From contig NZ_JAACFS010000027.1 of NCBI RefSeq assembly GCF_029051645.1, positions 44,369-108,368 on the forward strand: a stretch of 64,000 nucleotides of DNA, written 5' to 3'. Under the pieces are notes generated by a model. It was not told the origin of the DNA, made no database searches, and saw nothing but the letters and a program-made list of their open reading frames with translations. Made by a program: the position numbers and the translations under genes. Positions 31,701 to 37,615 of the stretch are shown piece by piece (within the stretch, counting starts at the first letter, position 1; each line of letters begins with the position of its first letter). This stretch comes from Bradyrhizobium sp. CSA112 (GTDB lineage: Bacteria; Pseudomonadota; Alphaproteobacteria; Rhizobiales; Xanthobacteraceae).

Positions 31701-32371
31701 TGTCGCGCATCATGACGACGATGGGCGGCGACGTGCTGGCCTGGTCAGCGGAAGGCGACATCAACGCCGGCCGCGGCGCCAAGACGACGATCGTCTATAC
31801 CCCGGCACGGCGGGTCTACGATGATTACGGGAATGTCACGCTATCGCCGAATGCGCCGTCCTCGGGTGCGGGCATCGCCTCGCGCAGCTCCATTCCGGGC
31901 GTGCCGGGCGGCAGCATTGATCTCATCGCGCCCTTGGGCACCATCGACGCGGGCGAGGCGGGCATTCGCTCGGGCGCCGACGTCAACATCGCCGCGCTGC
32001 ACATCGTCAATGCTGCGAACATCTCGGCGCAAGGCACAACAACGGGTGTGCCGCAGGTCCAGGCACCGAATATCGGTGGCCTCACCGAAGCATCGAATAC
32101 GGCCGGTGCTGCAGCTCAGCAAGCCGCGACGCCATCGCAAGGTAGCGGCAATGCGCAGCCTTCGATCATCATCGTCGAGGTGCTCGGTTTTGGTGGGGGA
32201 ACCGGCAGCGAGGATGTAGATCCATCGCAAGAGCAACAGCGTGCGCGGGAACGTAATCAGAGGCGCTCCCAAAATCCCGACAGTCCAGTGCAGGTAGTCG
32301 GTGCGGGTTATCTTGACGAAGGTGCGATCAACCAACTGACTCCGGAGGAACGGAAACGTCTCGTTCGGTAA
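19724..32371 (+). CDS. Giant filamentous-haemagglutinin-family surface protein 2 (4215 aa)
   Basis: A 4215-residue paralogue of the upstream giant protein. The signal region runs to about residue 43 (AVARPLGGS, matching YGRPLGGN in protein 1). The TPS/filamentous-haemagglutinin N-terminal domain is at about 110 to 250 (GANLPTEFTDGD, QKAILTWDTFNIGG, GWVALNRVLG, YVINQNGIIFGGASQVN). The beta-helical body shares blocks with protein 1, such as LLPANYALLPGGY against LLPARYALLPGAY and the tyrosine-rich Q-Y-N-E-Q block. Two insertions rich in P-A-G-T and L-P-A units lie at about residues 1003 to 1172 and 3040 to 3170 and are not obvious in protein 1. The DUF3739-like region is at about 3780 to 4060. 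The tail carries the same IIIVEVLGFGGG (about 4147). It is probably a surface adhesin or matrix protein. Confidence 0.88.
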   Translation: MSVRIATARINSTSRNARHAALLVGVSAAALFLVNPAAVARPLGGSTPTPSAAAIAAAQSGSQEAARAASNSLKRATLAIQAQQAARVAARAALNAMPNIVPNGLRPGGLRIGAGVIGSDGSVNTNLWQGANLPTEFTDGDRVKVTVEQKQQKAILTWDTFNIGGKTDLRFDQQGNRGWVALNRVLGTDAKPSQILGNIKADGSVYVINQNGIIFGGASQVNVGALIASTAKISNEQFLSGIYSTQSGATWTPSFTDAAALLGNGTGGGVVKVEAGAQIATHAPASVTSGGGLVLLIGGEVINAGSITTPNGQTQLAAGDDFVLRRGYGTEQNISSTTRGNEIAPLFNAGSFAGLVSNDGIIFSAQGDITLAGRTIEQSGVLVASTSVNTRGTIHLLNSGTDTLGSVTLGANSVTIIIPEFESEETALNSQRDALIEASQEANLQRAAAAGGPFNNLSLLADRLDQSRIEIVTGGNVIFKGGATSETGSLTTAQGGQVAVSAGGRIFTESGSTIDVSGVRDVVLAMSANNILVNIQGNELRDSPQNRDTNYLKNADVWVDLRDLIFVPSGTGGYDGDRYYTPGGLLEVGGYLANTAHKIGEWTAVGGTITLSAPEVIAQAGSVFDISGGSIRYEGGYIRTSNFLGEDGRTYNINNARADMTFYGLGQGFVRKSERWGITEVWMSPFGRGSVSTRWEPGYVVGRDAGSLILSTPTAIFEGSIVADVIQGERQVDAPPTGIYDGYKVGQNTVAQAGTLALGQYGALGRIGAYTSDVRIGDVANITESLDASAIVPSARTGTLWLDASHLNEQKLGGLTLATHDTIAINNDLTLAEGGALELVAPVIDIKANVTAPSGSVTASNQLTTRELQGALVFTRTTDLSKDGLASVMLRSGATIDTSGVWTNALLDRSNMRGLAFVDGGDVVLRSTGNVTLEAGSRIDTFSGGAILAGGKTRGGKGGDLSLLAGFNGGRGNLTLNGAIAGYGVEGGGALSLSTASLVVIGDASYEIGDTLPAGSVTPADVTLTEALFIPAGTPLPATYNQTVTTIAVGATLPTDVPFITTTVAAEWVVPAGAVSIAYVRPGTSAVVAAPPGTVIPAGSTVRGYSTQTPVLPGGYVLPANAFPTGLRLTTPQVMTYMPGTPAPVDVTIAAGTMIRAGTLLPAEARIEPLATLHVANDLLSRGFSKYSINGQRGLLVASGAAVAPVMPVYRFTADAYGTPNGSNVFSLWLPEIYTPDPVNGTLTQRGGVNLELLSGSSVGMNASALSGGGVTIAEGASITVDPGRKVSIASGGQITIDGTITAHGGEITVLNTNWFSNKDVGGLSVWIGEHARLDASARAVTAVDIRGQLYGVVPDGGKVVLGSLGGEDTADANAYLSSDAYVVVREGAVIDVSGASAPLDVISFGAAGQSTSVRRTVASNGGSIVLDSYQGIYNDGTLLAHAGGAGASGGTLTINFEAPIYGYAPGDIVPSRLQAGRALRISQTRQPSALPAGLKAGAAHDGLRPGYASLSDEQVAEGGFDNLSLFARTAIVFEGDVNLTAGRSIALRTSGLYNSVEGANATVSAPYVMLDGQFLRQAGQFSVLPSILPVYPTTGTLTVHGGLIDIVNRMNAHVAKLTLDSDTDLRFLAYNRTPTSGAAGDTTALGVTGDLDLIARRIYPTTGAKVQLYAGAAIDVNGAPPFVSGAVNTSTITIGRHDDAPVAAPYSVFGSLNLTAGTIRQGGNLLAPLGAISLAADDTQTVTRGLVEFLPGSLTSVSAKGLVIPYGGTVDGVSFTVDGSEPVPYDLLTGTIVKDADGNILNNSRSGRLGITVTGTNVVSHTGSVLDLSGGGTLAGAAFVSGRGGSVDALVNALADANPGYSFSKSGNPVYAIVPGAGIAPPAGGYSTAWTGAAPGIGEQITIPAGVPGLPAGTYTLLPANYALLPGGYRIELGARGTTGFAAAQSMPNGSYMTSATRGVANTSISDALLTRAIVTPGATLRTYSQYNEQGYEAFQLAQAATFGVARPLMAVDGKFLTFNLSTLDAGSAPRVESALIFDGFADFTPGKGGYGGTLGVSGGGGAKRSYDTDMVITGAGSTTVRSSSVTTIAASEIADVGAPNLYVGSAPGTKYSAGSPVFELTLNDGLVRSLTLESGVVLTGSQVILAAQDGGITVKSGASVNTLGHGLTAPDTVATGILFSAPALLVVSNGSISLEPYRLNTTSRITLEDGSSLYSEGSIAFTAGQGVVMQDGARFGTRDLELALPYINIGTAEQLAAAAAAGILPGGLSLDQALLDRLVQGDPATGAPGMKNLILAAGNSVNFYGSVNLSTLDENGKSVLESFVLSTPAIYGHGSANDSVTLTTDRLVWSSRSLRTGSTGTGQPIYSPAAPGAIIANGPGTGHGVFNVDAREIAFGYLEHARPLNTVQFNRLMLGFETVNLNASQRITSNNINTFAVWQTGANPTSSFDAATYRGEQATLNLVTPLLTADSASTLSIYAGGALRVVAPQGAPAGIASVDTLGATINLASVQGSVLLDTAVGLPSGKLKVTADQTIEMGDGARIDLAGRAIPFKDVTKYSWGGDVILESAHSSIVVHNGATFDVSAVNNHAGSITLSATDGATGGGIVFVNQDGTPLSSLDGIFKGSSTTGYESGSFKLGAHFVGPTGTQSENFARINTALNAGGFFQTREFAFKQGDLAIGNEVKARNVVISVDNGSLTVNGRIDASGAAPGSIRLSAKNGLTLASTAVLDVHGTELQTDSDGVAIEAKNRGRIELTATTGWLRLNEGATLDLRSPDGAARGKIVLNARRTSETGGDAQIDAASPLNIQGTAEIALNAFWSYSPTDADGSIVQDNGSSNPVGADGVVGLNQIGARNAQFINAALANSGLAARTAGLSAYGDAYHLRPGVEIDGRSSSNGNLTVKGNLDLASLRTSDETYSATESGSLVIRAPGNLTVNGSITDGFGNPVANPNDIKNINETLTSPRTLTEAITSGASTIPLTETVTFDFIAGTGNSVQRGGVAIPFEYTGAGLTVRADMVPDGTWTLTGSIKLVANLQLPTSVPDRTVVVPGPGGTTTYRVGDFIPAGTILPVGTKINIGFLNGNSTNFILPINTVYGAGTTLPRTNATTVGTHTIGVGTVIPKNINLAAVMGGDKVTLQAGQTLPVDTLLPAGMKLIAVLPITNHARAPMLAPGSQSWSIRLVSGADSASADTSAVQSLSVIGVGGNMLLSNSLINAAGNVLPSVIRTGTGDLDLIAGRDLTQDTSFGIYTAGTQIDAGGAYSGVTSQSGYFTEGAGDLTITAGRNLTGSLQLNDVAGAGLNSYSVGNWLVRQGDAATPAAWGIRFGAYGGPRADIFYGFSGFGTLGGGNLAVDVGGDAGVLGAIDNPGSTTRASTGLVFAVGGSGRVTSVTKTPDGVVTGGTLLQTGGGDLSVDIGGRLNPSTISTANDDLNGSFTNLRGDIAVKAGAIGSALLAYGVGAPNDPRAVDLYRATMLQTDGGVGGPVVVIGDGSASLQARGDLVFGGAGDPGMIYPSGISVIGPAFSLWRSDTAITLLSAGGNMVPLNLSGSSAQNELWTSEDTSANRAMLPPIFEAVAAQGSLYWAGRSRIELAPSREGYLELLAGDSIHAAAFGIGSAGTNASVPAAWIVSGALTDPNSIPNPFRPGTSSSYFQFQPDTVTTNLHEGDDKLIRVYALTGDIVNFTLGDPTPQYVNGEYLPRYRAAMPARIYAGRDIVNFGKNAYRSSDSKLQDTPSLILNNDATDVSIIEAGRDILYAQVQVAGPGSLEVVAGRNLYLGDKGSIVSIGPVAAGDSRPGASILMQAGAGAAGPNYAALHVYLDPANLAVTGTPLADQPGKVAKTYEQELRTWLKERFGYDAASDEDRRAYFATLAPEQQRIFLRGVYFAELKAGGREYNDPASSRFGSYLRGRDAIAALFPDEPAYDGNITIFGGSGVRTEFGGDIQMLTPGGQQVVGLEGVVPPASAGIVTQGAGNIQMYSKGSILLGLSRIMTTMGGDVLAWSAEGDINAGRGAKTTIVYTPARRVYDDYGNVTLSPNAPSSGAGIASRSSIPGVPGGSIDLIAPLGTIDAGEAGIRSGADVNIAALHIVNAANISAQGTTTGVPQVQAPNIGGLTEASNTAGAAAQQAATPSQGSGNAQPSIIIVEVLGFGGGTGSEDVDPSQEQQRARERNQRRSQNPDSPVQVVGAGYLDEGAINQLTPEERKRLVR

Positions 32372-32494
32372 CGCGCGTGCTTGCCGAACTCGACTTAATG
32401 CATGCGCGTGCCGCGGCTGGACGGAGCGGCGCAACCTGCCATCACCGGCTGCGGGCGGTTCTAGACGAATTCGCTTCGCGTTGAAGACACGCGC

Positions 32495-33445
32495 CTAAGT
32501 CCGGAGTGACGTTCGCCTGTCCACTGCGTCAGTTTTGCGCGACGGGTGTCCGTTTACCTCGCTCAGCGCCTGCCGCATGGCTTCCACCAGGTCCAATGCC
32601 ACCGGCGAGGGACTGCGCTGCGGCGGAAAAACGGCAGCGAACTCGAAATCGATCCGCGGCAGGAAAGGGCGCACGACGACGCCTCGGCCTTCGAACTCCC
32701 GCGCCGTGAATGGATCGCAGATTGCCACGCCGAGTCCGGATGACACCAACCCGCACATGATTTCGGACAGGCTGGTCTCGACCCGAAGAACCCGGCGGAC
32801 ATCGTCGCGATTGAAGGCCTGGTCAATCAGATGACGGCCGGTCGATCCCGCTGTCAGGGACACGAAGGTCTCTCCTTCGAAATCGCGTGGCTGCAGCGTT
32901 TCCTTGGCTGCGAGTCGGTGTTCGGCGGGAAGGATCGCAACGCGCGCGGGCGCCGGCAGTCGCACGCACGGTAGACCGGAATGGGCGATCGGCACCTCGG
33001 CAAAGCCGATGTCGCACTGGTGGTTCAAAACCCAATCGACCACGATCGGGGAGATGACGCCGAAGAATGACAGGTTGAGGTTTGGTCGTTCCTTCAGGAA
33101 CCCGCCAGCCAATCGCGGCAGGTAGCCGTTGGACAGCGCCGGCAGGGCCGCAATCCGCAGCGTACCGGTCCGGCGACTGCGGATTTCTTCGGCGGCGGCG
33201 GTGATGCGTTCGAGCCCGACGAAGGACCGCTCGACTTCCATATAGAGTGCTGTTGCGGATGCTGTTGGCACAAGGCCGCTGCCGCGTCGCTCGAACAACT
33301 CCATTTTGAGCAACGCCTGGAGGTCGCGTAACAGCCGGCTCACGGCCGGTTGCGTCACAGCCATCAGCTTTGCCGCTTCCGTCACGCTGCCTGTCAGCAT
33401 CATCGCGCGGAAAGCTTCGACCTGCCGCGAATTGATACGCGCCAT
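32495..33445 (-). CDS. LysR-family regulator, OccR/NocR-like
   Basis: A 316-residue LysR protein. The frame continues 85 codons upstream. The ATG at 33445 is chosen because GGAG lies five bases before it and the product then starts directly with the DNA-binding domain. Residues 3 to 62 are the helix-turn-helix (SRQVEAFRAMMLTGSVTEAA, VTQPAVSRLLRDLQ, LFERRGSGLVPT). The rest is the type 2 periplasmic-binding-like effector domain. The opening VEAFRAMMLTG and the E-V-x-R-S-F-V-G-L block recall the opine regulators OccR and NocR. It is divergent from the ABC-importer operon and probably activates it when the substrate binds. Family membership is firm; the effector is unknown. Confidence 0.88.
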   Translation of the reverse strand: MARINSRQVEAFRAMMLTGSVTEAAKLMAVTQPAVSRLLRDLQALLKMELFERRGSGLVPTASATALYMEVERSFVGLERITAAAEEIRSRRTGTLRIAALPALSNGYLPRLAGGFLKERPNLNLSFFGVISPIVVDWVLNHQCDIGFAEVPIAHSGLPCVRLPAPARVAILPAEHRLAAKETLQPRDFEGETFVSLTAGSTGRHLIDQAFNRDDVRRVLRVETSLSEIMCGLVSSGLGVAICDPFTAREFEGRGVVVRPFLPRIDFEFAAVFPPQRSPSPVALDLVEAMRQALSEVNGHPSRKTDAVDRRTSLRT

Positions 33446-33581
33446 CAGTGCTCCGTCCATAACATTTCGGCATGTACAAGGTGCCATTATTAATTGGACG
33501 GCGAAAGCGGGGATTGCGATCTTTTTCATCAGAGCTGGACAAAGCCAGTTTTTTGGGCAGCGACCCGGTCGCCCCAAAATC

Positions 33582-33614
33582 TCTCGCAGCCCCACTTTGC
33601 GTCGGGCTGCGAGA
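33582..33614. promoter_or_regulatory. Inverted repeat, 11-bp arms, in the LysR/ABC divergent region
   Basis: TCTCGCAGCCC at 33582 to 33592 is mirrored by GGGCTGCGAGA at 33604 to 33614 with 11 bases between. The arms pair perfectly. It lies between the LysR gene and the importer operon. It may be an operator, or a leader hairpin if the importer transcript starts upstream of it. Confidence 0.45.
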
Positions 33615-33618
33615 CCGA

Positions 33619-33644
33619 CGAACGGGACGCATGCGCTTCGTTCG
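33619..33644. promoter_or_regulatory. 26-bp interrupted palindrome, candidate LysR operator
   Basis: CGAACG (33619 to 33624) and CGTTCG (33639 to 33644) flank a central CGCATGCG (33628 to 33635) at equal distances. The whole is a symmetric dyad 76 bases upstream of the importer's first ATG. The size and position fit a LysR-type binding site. Confidence 0.45.
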
Positions 33645-33720
33645 AAGGAGGGGACTCGAGCCTGTCGAAATGGGGGTTGCGCGCCGGGTGCACCTCGCAC
33701 GGTATTGGAGATTGATCCAA

Positions 33721-34752
33721 ATGAAGCAACTCGGCCTTGTGACAGCGACTATTGCGACCCTCGCCCTAACTCCGTCGGCGGTTCTGGCTCAGCAGAAGAC
33801 ACTCTATGTCGCGGGCTATGGCGGCTCCTTCGAGAAGACGATCCGCGACGAGGTCATCCCCGGCTTCGAGCAGAGCAACGGCGTCAAGGTCGAATACGTC
33901 GCGGGCAATTCGACCGACACGCTTGCCAAGCTGCAGGCGCAAAAGGGCAACCAGCAGATCGACGTGGCCATCGTCGACGACGGTCCGATGTATCAGGCGA
34001 TTCAGCTTGGCTTCTGCGGCAAGATCGAAGGCCTTCCTGCGGATCTCTACGAGGCCGCACGTTTCAAGGACGATCGCGCGGTCGGCATTGGTCTGGTCGC
34101 AACCGGCTTGATGTACAACACCAAGGTCTTCGCGGAGAAAGGCTGGGCGCCGCCAACCTCCTGGAACGATCTCAAGGATCCGAAGTACCAGAAGCAAATA
34201 GTCATCCCGCCGATCAACAACACGTATGGTCTGCACACGTTGTTGATGCTTGCCAGGATGAACGGCGGCAGCGAAGCCAATGTCGACACCGGCTTCAAGA
34301 CTATCAAGAGTGACATCAATTCCAATGTGCTGGCCTATGAGCCTTCGCCAGGCAAGATGACCGAGCTGTTCCAGTCCGGCCAGGCCGTGCTGGCCGTGTG
34401 GGGTACGGGCCGGGTCCAGAGCTTCGCCAATACCGGCTTCCCCGTCGACTTCGTCTATCCGAAGGAAGGCGCGGCCACGCTGCTGACGACCGCCTGTCCG
34501 ATCACCAAGCCCAACGCGTCACCGCTCGCCTCGGCATTCATCAAGATGCTGCTCGAGCCGAAAACACAGCTCGTGTTGCTGAAGGATTACGGCTACGGCC
34601 CGGTGCTGAAGTCGGTCGTGGTGCCGCCGGAACTCGGCAAGATGGCGCCGATCGGCGAGCGCGCCGCAAAGCTCTATACGCCTGACTGGGCGATCATCAA
34701 CGACAAGCGCGAGGAATGGACCAAGCGGTGGAATCGCGAGGTCGAGCGCTGA
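33721..34752 (+). CDS. ABC importer substrate-binding protein, PotD-like
   Basis: A 343-residue exported protein. The frame is open earlier, but the ATG at 33721 begins a proper signal peptide (residues 1 to 23, ending VLAQQ). The mature part starts TLYVAGYGGSFEK, the usual opening of the spermidine/putrescine-type binding proteins (family 1/8 extracellular solute-binding). It continues with DVAIVDDGPMYQAI, PTSWNDLKDPKYQ and VLAVWGTGRVQS. It collects the substrate in the periplasm for the two permeases and ATPase encoded downstream. Such proteins bind polyamines, but many rhizobial ones bind opines or amino-acid derivatives. The downstream oxidases favour a nitrogenous organic substrate. It is the first gene of the operon and lies opposite the LysR gene. 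Confidence 0.87.
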   Translation: MKQLGLVTATIATLALTPSAVLAQQKTLYVAGYGGSFEKTIRDEVIPGFEQSNGVKVEYVAGNSTDTLAKLQAQKGNQQIDVAIVDDGPMYQAIQLGFCGKIEGLPADLYEAARFKDDRAVGIGLVATGLMYNTKVFAEKGWAPPTSWNDLKDPKYQKQIVIPPINNTYGLHTLLMLARMNGGSEANVDTGFKTIKSDINSNVLAYEPSPGKMTELFQSGQAVLAVWGTGRVQSFANTGFPVDFVYPKEGAATLLTTACPITKPNASPLASAFIKMLLEPKTQLVLLKDYGYGPVLKSVVVPPELGKMAPIGERAAKLYTPDWAIINDKREEWTKRWNREVER

Positions 34753-34844
34753 GCCCGGGCTCGGCACCGGCAGACAGGATTCGGCGATAGCTCTGCGCAA
34801 CGCCGCGGGCCCACCATCTGCCACAGCAGCACCTGGAAGCATGC

Positions 34845-35888
34845 ATGTCCTTTCTTGAACTCGACCGAGTCGCAAAACAGTTCGGCCCGCAGACTGTCGT
34901 CAATGATTTCAGTCTCACGGTTGGCAAGGGCGAGTTCGTGTCCTTCCTCGGTCCGTCGGGCTGCGGAAAGACCACGACGCTGCAGATGATCGCGGGCTTT
35001 CTCGATCCCTCGCGCGGCGCGATCCGGCTGGAGGGACGCGACCTGACCGCGGTGCAGCCGGCCAAGCGCGGGCTCGGCGTCGTATTTCAGAGCTATGCGC
35101 TGTTCCCGCATATGACGGCGGCCGAGAACATCGCCTTTGGCCTCGAGATGCGGCGTGTGCCGCGCGCCGAGTGCCGCGAGCGCGTCCGCGCCGCGCTCGA
35201 GATGGTCGGACTCGCCGGCTATGAGGAGCGATATCCGCGGCGGATGTCGGGTGGTCAGCAGCAGCGTGTGGCGCTTGCCCGTGCGCTCGTAATCCGGCCG
35301 AGTGTGCTGCTCCTCGACGAGCCGCTATCAAATCTGGACGCCAAGCTGCGCGAGGACATGCAGATCGAGTTGCGTCAGATCCAGCGAAATCTCGGCACCA
35401 CCACGATCCTGGTCACCCACGACCAGAACGAGGCGATGTCGCTGTCCGACCGGATCGTGGTGATGAACCAGGGCCGCATTGAACAGATCGGCACACCGCA
35501 GGAGACCTACGAGCGGCCGGCTTCCGCCTTTGTGTCCCAGTTCCTCGGCAAGACGAATGATTTCGCCGCGACGATTGACCTTACCGCTACGCCACGGCGG
35601 CTGACCGCCGGCTCCTGGAGCGCGCCGGCACCGGCTGGCGTCGCGGGTCCGGTGACGGTCAGCATCCGCCCCGAGCGGATCGGCTTCGGCGATGCGGGGA
35701 TCGCGGCAAAGATCGTCACCCGTATCTTCCAGGGCAATCACTGGCTGTTCCAGTGCGAGAGCGAATGCGGCTCAGTGATCGTGATCCGTCAAAATGACGG
35801 CCAGCCGCAGCCGGCGGAGGGCGAGGCTGTTCGGCTAGCCTGGCGGCCGGAAGACATGAGCTTGCGTGGCGCTGGAGGTACCGCATGA
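34845..35888 (+). CDS. ABC importer ATPase, PotA-like
   Basis: A 347-residue ATPase of the CUT1/PotA type. Walker A is GPSGCGKT (36 to 43), the Q-loop is around FQSYALFPH (81 to 89), the signature is MSGGQ (134 to 138), Walker B with catalytic glutamate is VLLLDEP (154 to 160), the D-loop is SNLD, and the switch histidine is His192 in VTHDQ. After residue 240 comes a TOBE-like regulatory domain (VTVSIRPERIGFG, VRLAWRPEDMSL). All catalytic residues are intact. It powers import through the two permeases encoded next; its stop overlaps the first permease start as ATGA. A 92-base gap separates it from the binding-protein gene. Confidence 0.93.
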   Translation: MSFLELDRVAKQFGPQTVVNDFSLTVGKGEFVSFLGPSGCGKTTTLQMIAGFLDPSRGAIRLEGRDLTAVQPAKRGLGVVFQSYALFPHMTAAENIAFGLEMRRVPRAECRERVRAALEMVGLAGYEERYPRRMSGGQQQRVALARALVIRPSVLLLDEPLSNLDAKLREDMQIELRQIQRNLGTTTILVTHDQNEAMSLSDRIVVMNQGRIEQIGTPQETYERPASAFVSQFLGKTNDFAATIDLTATPRRLTAGSWSAPAPAGVAGPVTVSIRPERIGFGDAGIAAKIVTRIFQGNHWLFQCESECGSVIVIRQNDGQPQPAEGEAVRLAWRPEDMSLRGAGGTA

Positions 35889-36793
35889 GCGCAGCCGTCG
35901 ACACTGCTCCCGCGAATATTGCGGCGACGGCGGACACGCGTGACGGGCGCGCGCCGTGGGCGCTGACCGCGCCGGCGCTGATGCTGTTCGTCGGTGTCCT
36001 GGTGATCCCGCTCGCCATGACGGTGATGCTCTCGTTCCACGACTGGGGGCAATACAAAGGCATCGAGCCGATCTTCATCCTGAAGAACTGGCGCGAGATC
36101 GCGACCGATCCCTATTATGCCGAGATGTTCTGGCGGACCTTCCGCATCGCGCTGCTGACGACGCTGATAACTGCCATGTTCGGTGCGCCGGAGGCCTACA
36201 TCCTCAACCGCATGAGCGGACGCTGGAAGAGCTTCTTCCTGCTCGTGATCCTTGGCCCGTTGCTGATCTCTGTAGTGGCGCGCACGCTCGGCTGGGCGCT
36301 CTTGTTCGGCGGCAATAATGGCCTCGTCAACAAGTTTCTGATGTCGCTTGGGCTGATCGGTTCGCCGCTGCCGTTCATGTTCACCGAGACCGGCATGGTC
36401 ATCGCACTCGCGCACGTGATGATGCCGTTCATGGTACTGTCGGTCTGGACCGCGCTGCAGCGCCTCGACCCGCAGATTGAGAATGCCGCCCTCTCGCTCG
36501 GCGCCGGCTCCTTCACGATCATCCGCCGCATCGTCCTGCCGCAGATCATGCCGGGCGTGCTATCGGGCGCGATCATCGTCTTCTCGCTGTCCGCCAGCGC
36601 TTTTGCGACGCCCGCCATCATCGGCGGCCGCCGGCTCAAGGTCGCGGCGACGCTCGCCTATGACGAGTTTCTCAACACCCTGGACTGGCCGCTCGGCGCA
36701 GCCGTAGCGGTACTGCTCCTGGTGGCGCTTGTGCTGATCGTGGTCGGCAGCAACGCGCTGATCGAGCGACGCTATGCCGAGGTGTTCCGATGA
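35885..36793 (+). CDS. ABC importer permease 1, PotB-like
   Basis: A 302-residue inner-membrane protein starting inside the ATPase stop. About six membrane segments are visible, the first at about 23 to 45 (LTAPALMLFVGVLVIPLAMT). The conserved cytoplasmic coupling loop is at ENAALSLGAGSFTIIRRIVL (residues 200 to 219), the E-A-A-x-x-x-G motif region that docks onto the ATPase. A soluble N-terminal arm of about 20 residues precedes the first helix. It forms the translocation pore together with the next gene product. The order binding protein, ATPase, permease, permease is usual for this importer family. Confidence 0.92.
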   Translation: MSAAVDTAPANIAATADTRDGRAPWALTAPALMLFVGVLVIPLAMTVMLSFHDWGQYKGIEPIFILKNWREIATDPYYAEMFWRTFRIALLTTLITAMFGAPEAYILNRMSGRWKSFFLLVILGPLLISVVARTLGWALLFGGNNGLVNKFLMSLGLIGSPLPFMFTETGMVIALAHVMMPFMVLSVWTALQRLDPQIENAALSLGAGSFTIIRRIVLPQIMPGVLSGAIIVFSLSASAFATPAIIGGRRLKVAATLAYDEFLNTLDWPLGAAVAVLLLVALVLIVVGSNALIERRYAEVFR

Positions 36794-37596
36794 GGACGAA
36801 CGGCCCGCTCGCGCTCATCTTCCATACGATCTTCGTCGTCGTCATGCTGGCGCCGATCGTGGTGGTCTGCCTTGTCGCTTTCACGCCGGAGGGCTACCTG
36901 TCGCTGCCAACGACCAGTTTCTCACTACGCTGGTTCAGGAAGATCGCGAGCTATCCCGAGTTCGTCCATGCCTTCTGGGTGAGCCTCGGCTTAGGTGCGC
37001 TGTCCTCGTTGGTGGCACTCCTGTTCGCGGTGCCGGCCGCGCTTGCGATCGCCCGCTATAGTTTCCGAGGCCGCGACGCCATCGCAGCGTTGTTCCTGTC
37101 GCCGCTGATGATCCCGCATGTCGTGCTCGGCATCGCCTTCCTGCGCTTCTTCACGGCGATCGGCATGGGCGGCAGTTTCGCAGGCCTGCTCATCGCGCAT
37201 GTCGTCGTGGTGTTCCCGTTCGCGCTGCGGCTGACACTGGCAGCGGCAACCGGCATGGATCGATCTATCGAGATGGCAGCAGTCTCGCTCGGCGCCGGCG
37301 GTTGGACATTGTTCCGCCGCGTAACCTTGCCTCTGATCCTGCCAGGCGTCATCAGCGGCTGGGCGCTGGCCTTCATTCAATCCTTTGACGATCTGACCAT
37401 GACCGTCTTCCTGGCCACGCCCGGCACCGAGACGCTGCCCGTTCGCATGTTCCTTTACATCCAGGACAACATCGATCCGCTGGTGACCTCCGTCTCGGCC
37501 AGCGTGATCGCGATCACCATGACCGCCCTTATCCTGCTCGACCGCTTCTACGGGCTCGACCGCGTGCTTGCCGGCAAGAGCGACCCGGGGCGCTAG
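36790..37596 (+). CDS. ABC importer permease 2, PotC-like
   Basis: A 268-residue inner-membrane protein, overlapping the previous gene by four bases (ATGA). It has about six hydrophobic segments, the first at residues 7 to 30 (ALIFHTIFVVVMLAPIVVV). The coupling-loop motif is IEMAAVSLGAGGWTLFRRVT (about residues 159 to 178). It is the second half of the pore. The tight overlap with permease 1 keeps the two in equal amount. The oxidase gene begins 19 bases later, so import and oxidation of the substrate are transcribed together. Confidence 0.92.
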   Translation: MRTNGPLALIFHTIFVVVMLAPIVVVCLVAFTPEGYLSLPTTSFSLRWFRKIASYPEFVHAFWVSLGLGALSSLVALLFAVPAALAIARYSFRGRDAIAALFLSPLMIPHVVLGIAFLRFFTAIGMGGSFAGLLIAHVVVVFPFALRLTLAAATGMDRSIEMAAVSLGAGGWTLFRRVTLPLILPGVISGWALAFIQSFDDLTMTVFLATPGTETLPVRMFLYIQDNIDPLVTSVSASVIAITMTALILLDRFYGLDRVLAGKSDPGR

Positions 37597-37615
37597 GAGA
37601 ACCCAAGGAAAACCC

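Noticed and set aside
34751..34762. Palindrome GAGCCCGGGCTC right after the binding-protein stop as a terminator
   Set aside because: It has no loop and no T run, and the downstream ATPase gene must be co-transcribed for the importer to work.
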